A stretch of DNA of 8,993 nucleotides from Methanoregula sp. Lineage in GTDB: Archaea > Halobacteriota > Methanomicrobia > Methanomicrobiales > Methanospirillaceae. Position 1 is the first letter of the stretch, and each line of letters starts with the position of its first letter. The position numbers were made by a program, and so were the translations under genes. Of the stretch, positions 6,515 through 8,993 are shown in pieces. The notes under the pieces were generated by a model, which was not told the origin of the DNA, did not search any database, and saw only the letters and a list, made by a program, of their open reading frames with translations. The stretch lies in assembly GCA_030653335.1 (NCBI GenBank), contig JAURZP010000089.1:1-8993 (forward strand). Reading direction: 5' to 3'.

Positions 6515-7921
6515 TTACCCGGCGACTTCACCCGGTTGTTCAGGAACGTGAAGACTTGTTACTTTCTGGCATGACAGCCATTCATTTTCCAGAATACTGA
6601 ATGGAACAGGGATCTGCTTCAATATTGTGCTTTGCAACCGGAAGAATCCATTCGCTGCCCGCTGGCAGTTCGATTCAAGCCACACCCGGACTTCATGGGA
6701 ATTGAGATATTCATGAATTTTTTCAAGGTGGTCAGGGTTCTTCGGAATAATGTAATATACAGAATGGCTTGGGACAATCTCTCCGGAATAATCAATCCTG
6801 AAAAACGGTGTTTCCGTGATATCCTTACAGAGAATTTTGCGTTGCTGGATCTGGGCAAGAGGAGGATTTTCATGGAAGGCATACCAGGGCTTTTTTGCAA
6901 CGCATGTCCTTTTCAGCAGACGGATTCGGTTTTCTGGTGCAGACAGGAAGGTTTTCAATGCGCCGAGCTGGTTTTCCGGAATTAATTTTCCACTCGCTTC
7001 ATAGGGCACAATCATTTCGAGTTCTGATTGAACCTTTGAAGAATTGATGGATAAATCTCTCCCGGTTATTGTCGGAAACGCATATTTTCTCAGAGCCGAA
7101 GGGATCTCGCTCTTATTATGAATGTAGACAGCATCCGCTCCGGTTGCAACACCACAGCTGACACGAAGACACAGATCACCCAGGTTGCAATGACCAGATT
7201 TTTTTTCTGTTTTTCCATAGATAACGGGGAAGGCAGATGTCCCATCTTTAGGTAACCGGACTGATTTTGTACAGCCATCCCTAAAAATTATCGCAGTTGG
7301 CGCGTCTGGTTTTTTGTGAGTTATTGTAGTTACTGCCGGGTATGTAACAAGATTTCCAAACGATTGTTCATGGACCAAATCGATCTCATTGATGCAATAT
7401 CGTGAAAGGATAATCCGGAGTTGGGATGCACTTTTAACCGAGAGATATTTTTCAGGGGTTATAAAGACTAGCGTTCCCTCTTTTTCAAGACTGTTCAATG
7501 CCTGTTCAAAAAAAAGGAAATATAGATCGAACCGGCCGGTCGCCGAATGGAATAGCGTGCGGTATACGTTTTTTTCCATTTCAGTCAATCCGGTGATCGA
7601 AACATAAGGTGGGTTGCCGATGATAAATTTAAATTTCTCATGAACCTGCAAAAGAAAATCCTCACGCCGGATTTGTATTGAAGGGAATTTTGAATATTTT
7701 TCACACGCTAATGCGATGTGTTTTGGATCAGAATCGATACCGGTGATTCGGGGGATTTTCGTATTATTTTTTTCACACCACCGGATTATCCCATCAATGA
7801 ACGCTCCTCTTCCGCAACCAGGATCCAGAATAGTATCTTCCGGTTCCGGAATTTTTTTTTCAAATAATTTTGCCACCATGTGATCGACTATTGACGGCGG
7901 CGTTGGAACGAACCCTTTCAT
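6515..7921 (-). CDS. Type II N6-adenine DNA methyltransferase (gamma class, TaqI/Eco57I-like)
   Basis: This 468-residue enzyme transfers a methyl group from S-adenosylmethionine to adenine in a specific DNA site, protecting host DNA from the partner nuclease. Motifs occur in the gamma-class order: motif X FVPTPPSIVDHMV (4-16), motif I DPGCGRGAF (33-41), motif II GIDSDP (61-66), motif III REDFL (86-90), catalytic motif IV NPPY (103-106), motif V FDLYFLFFEQAL (131-142) and motif VI EGTLVFITPEKYL (148-160). A C-terminal target-recognition region starts near GVATGADAVYI (258-268) and continues through WYAFHENPPLAQIQQRKILC to the end. Nothing essential is missing. The ATG at 7921 has TAGGAA about nine bases upstream. 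It is the first gene of a two-gene unit with the endonuclease; no controller (C) protein gene is seen. The target sequence cannot be deduced from the protein. Confidence 0.92.
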   Translation of the reverse strand: MKGFVPTPPSIVDHMVAKLFEKKIPEPEDTILDPGCGRGAFIDGIIRWCEKNNTKIPRITGIDSDPKHIALACEKYSKFPSIQIRREDFLLQVHEKFKFIIGNPPYVSITGLTEMEKNVYRTLFHSATGRFDLYFLFFEQALNSLEKEGTLVFITPEKYLSVKSASQLRIILSRYCINEIDLVHEQSFGNLVTYPAVTTITHKKPDAPTAIIFRDGCTKSVRLPKDGTSAFPVIYGKTEKKSGHCNLGDLCLRVSCGVATGADAVYIHNKSEIPSALRKYAFPTITGRDLSINSSKVQSELEMIVPYEASGKLIPENQLGALKTFLSAPENRIRLLKRTCVAKKPWYAFHENPPLAQIQQRKILCKDITETPFFRIDYSGEIVPSHSVYYIIPKNPDHLEKIHEYLNSHEVRVWLESNCQRAANGFFRLQSTILKQIPVPFSILENEWLSCQKVTSLHVPEQPGEVAG

Positions 7922-7954
7922 GAGAATTTCCTAACCATATCTAAAGGATCTGGA

Positions 7955-7966
7955 GTATTAAGTATA
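7955..7966 (-). promoter_or_regulatory. Possible TATA box of the restriction-modification unit
   Basis: On the minus strand ATACTTAATAC lies about 35-45 bases before the methyltransferase start. A start site about 25 bases downstream would leave a leader of roughly 15 bases that just includes the TAGGAA ribosome binding site. The match to the archaeal TATA consensus is only fair. Confidence 0.35.
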
Positions 7967-8018
7967 TCGGACTGGAGGGCGAAAGTAAACAGGTAGCACT
8001 AAAAGGAAGTTTCCGACG

Positions 8019-8183
8019 ATGTGGACGGGCGACTCCTATCAGAAGTATACTCGTTGCTTGTGTGAAAGGTTCGTGATACTCATCAATTCAGCCAAAACCA
8101 GACTCCGGAAAATGCCCGGAAAACCAACCAAAAATCACCCGGCAAAAATCCGACAGGTTAGTTACCGGACGACATATCCCTGA
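8019..8183 (+). CDS. Possible small basic protein (54 residues)
   Basis: In the spacer between the methyltransferase and the next gene, an ATG at 8019 opens a 54-codon frame ending at TGA 8181. A GGAAGT at 8005-8010 is at a normal ribosome-binding distance. The product is strongly basic (about six Arg and six Lys against one Asp and one Glu), beginning MWTGDSYQKYTRCLCERFVI and with KMPGKPTKNHPAKIR toward the end. It resembles no family I know. The same bases hold phased A-tracts, and those alone explain many of the Lys codons. It may be a chance frame; I give it only because the ribosome binding site is good and no other gene occupies the spacer. Confidence 0.2.
   Translation: MWTGDSYQKYTRCLCERFVILINSAKTRLRKMPGKPTKNHPAKIRQVSYRTTYP
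8094..8148. promoter_or_regulatory. Phased A-tracts with repeated CCGG-A elements
   Basis: A-tracts occur at 8094-8097, 8109-8112, 8120-8123, 8130-8134 and 8144-8148; the three central ones are spaced by about 11 and 10.5 bases, close to one helical turn, which predicts an intrinsic bend. The first two of these follow identical CCGGAAAA octamers (8105 and 8116), and CCGGCAAAAA follows at 8139. The site lies about 100 bases upstream of the plus-strand gene and about 180 bases from the methyltransferase start, so it could influence either promoter. Confidence 0.3.
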
Positions 8184-8210
8184 ATCATTTGGCAACTCTC
8201 CAGCCAATTC

Positions 8211-8218
8211 TTAAATAC
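8211..8218 (+). promoter_or_regulatory. TATA box of a leaderless gene at 8240
   Basis: TTAAATAC is centred about 25 bases before the GTG at 8240, the normal distance from an archaeal TATA box to the transcription start. No Shine-Dalgarno sequence precedes the GTG. Together these point to a leaderless mRNA beginning at or within a base of the start codon. Confidence 0.55.
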
Positions 8219-8239
8219 TCTTTTAAACAATAACTCGCA

Positions 8240-8749
8240 GTGGCTTTTATCACGGAAAAATCAAGCGGACTCGTAACTACGGTCTCAATACTCACGCGCA
8301 GGCTCAAAGAGGGAAAGACTTACGAAGATTTCCGGAAGGCATGGTTCCACACAACGGGCTTTGGAGTGGAGGGCGATGATTCAGAAGAGGGAAGCAACCG
8401 CATGTACACCCTCATCAATATCTTCGATCCGCGGGAGGTCATCGTGCTTGGATTTGCTAACGCCACACTTAAGCAGCTCGACGATGCGCTGAACATCGAT
8501 GTGAAAGTCCGGGGAGAGAACCCGCTTGATGAGGTCATTGAACCGGAGATTGGCAGGTCGTTTTGTGCACTGGTTGCTGAAGACGACTTTAGTGCTGTCG
8601 GGTATATACCCTATTGCCCGCCCATGATTGACGGGAAGATGACCGATATGCAGGAGTTCGAAAAGACCCGGCTGGCGCTGCTTTCGATCTTTGCCGCAGC
8701 ATCACAGAAGCGGGACACCGTCAACGAGGCACGAAAGAAAAAGAAATGA
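8240..8749 (+). CDS. Conserved-looking hypothetical protein, possible dimeric alpha/beta-barrel
   Basis: This 169-residue soluble protein is not one I recognise. Near the N-terminus, TTVSILTRRLKEGKTYEDFR is followed by KAWFHTTGFG; a strand, then a helix of the kind E-D-F-R-K-A-W and a conserved-looking H, resemble the pattern of small ferredoxin-fold or dimeric alpha/beta-barrel (EthD-like) proteins. Further parts are MYTLINIFDPREVIVLGFAN and GRSFCALVAEDDFSAVGYIP, which look like beta strands, and a very basic tail ending ARKKKK. No catalytic motif is visible. GTG is chosen as start because a TATA box stands about 25 bases upstream and there is no ribosome binding site, as for leaderless genes; base composition matches the housekeeping genes. 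It converges on the acetyltransferase gene with 45 bases between the stops. Confidence 0.8.
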   Translation: MAFITEKSSGLVTTVSILTRRLKEGKTYEDFRKAWFHTTGFGVEGDDSEEGSNRMYTLINIFDPREVIVLGFANATLKQLDDALNIDVKVRGENPLDEVIEPEIGRSFCALVAEDDFSAVGYIPYCPPMIDGKMTDMQEFEKTRLALLSIFAAASQKRDTVNEARKKKK

Positions 8750-8794
8750 TCCTTCCCTCTATGATTTCAATCCTTTAACAAGATGATAGAGATC

Positions 8795-8992
8795 TTATCG
8801 ACCCTTCGGGGAATATTCCCCGGCAAGCATACCGTAATACCGGGTTGACCTCCAGTGATCCCGCAGCCAGACATGCTCGCGGAGGGTGCCTTCGTACCGC
8901 AGCCCGCCTTTTTCCAGGACACGGGCCGAGGCGTGGTTCAGTTCATCGCATTTCCCGTAAATCCGGTGCAGGGAAAGTCTGCCAAACCCGAA
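8795..8992 (-). CDS. GNAT-family N-acetyltransferase, C-terminal end (5' end outside window)
   Basis: The last 65 residues of a minus-strand gene are visible; the start lies beyond the right edge. The sequence (GRLSLHRIYGKCDELNHASA, then RVLEKGGLRYEGTLREHVWL) shows the typical end of RimJ/RimL-type GNAT acetyltransferases: a beta strand, the N-x-x-S/A-x-x-V-L-E-K-G-G-L/F helix that contacts acetyl-CoA, and the following strand and loop. It ends RYYGMLAGEYSPKGR. Such enzymes acetylate protein N-termini or small amines; the substrate cannot be told. A 14-base palindrome lies in the last coding bases. Confidence 0.85.
   Translation of the reverse strand, partial: FGFGRLSLHRIYGKCDELNHASARVLEKGGLRYEGTLREHVWLRDHWRSTRYYGMLAGEYSPKGR
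8808..8821. repeat. Perfect 14-base palindrome GGGGAATATTCCCC
   Basis: This perfect inverted repeat sits in the last codons of the acetyltransferase gene, 59 bases past the stop of the facing gene at 8240-8749. As RNA it could pair into a hairpin near the 3' end of either transcript, but it is inside coding sequence and has no T run next to it, so a terminator role is doubtful. Confidence 0.4.
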
Positions 8993-8993
8993 T

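Noticed and set aside
7922..8239. tRNA, small structured RNA or CRISPR repeats in the divergent spacer
   Set aside because: No cloverleaf pairing, no regular repeat-spacer pattern; only short CCGG-A repeats and A-tracts.

Overview
The window looks like chromosomal DNA of a euryarchaeal methanogen, most likely of the order Methanomicrobiales (inference from protein types, not from a marker search). The evidence is an archaeal-type ribosomal gene set uL11-uL1-uL10(P0)-P1/L12, archaeal TATA boxes with GGAGG-type ribosome binding sites, T-run termination, and a HypF hydrogenase maturation protein.

Layout from left to right. Positions 3-1094 (+) hold the C-terminal half of HypF, cut by the left edge. 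It is followed by a 140-residue unrecognised gene (1157-1579, +) and a very short gene-like stretch (1581-1726, +) that reads through only with a -1 shift at an A8 run. Facing these is a lipoprotein with a six-repeat beta-propeller of the arylsulfotransferase type (1721-2854, -). A non-coding stretch of about 350 bases with several T runs and palindromes separates it from the ribosomal operon.

The operon rpl11-rpl1-rpl10-rpl12 runs on the minus strand from 5591 down to 3239, in the canonical archaeal order, tightly packed (rpl1 and rpl10 share one base). The uL10 protein is short: it lacks the third stalk helix and the acidic C-terminal tail usual in archaeal P0, while P1/L12 keeps the tail. 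Immediately upstream, on the same strand, is a two-gene Type II restriction-modification system: a gamma-class N6-adenine DNA methyltransferase with NPPY (7921-6515), then a PD-(D/E)XK endonuclease (6511-5723). These two genes are visibly richer in A+T than the ribosomal and HypF genes. They occupy the place where secE-spt5/nusG commonly stands in euryarchaea. The probable TATA box of the ribosomal operon overlaps the stop codon of the endonuclease gene.

To the right of the methyltransferase is a divergent spacer of about 320 bases (7922-8239) with phased A-tracts and a possible 54-codon basic small ORF. Then comes a 169-residue unrecognised protein (8240-8749, +), probably made from a leaderless mRNA starting at GTG, and the C-terminal end of a GNAT acetyltransferase on the minus strand, cut by the right edge.

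In function the window mixes housekeeping genes (ribosomal stalk and L1 arm, hydrogenase maturation) with one accessory block, the restriction-modification pair. The points most worth a second look are that pair and its placement, the clipped uL10 tail, the A8 frameshift gene, and the conserved catalytic-type residues in the lipoprotein propeller.
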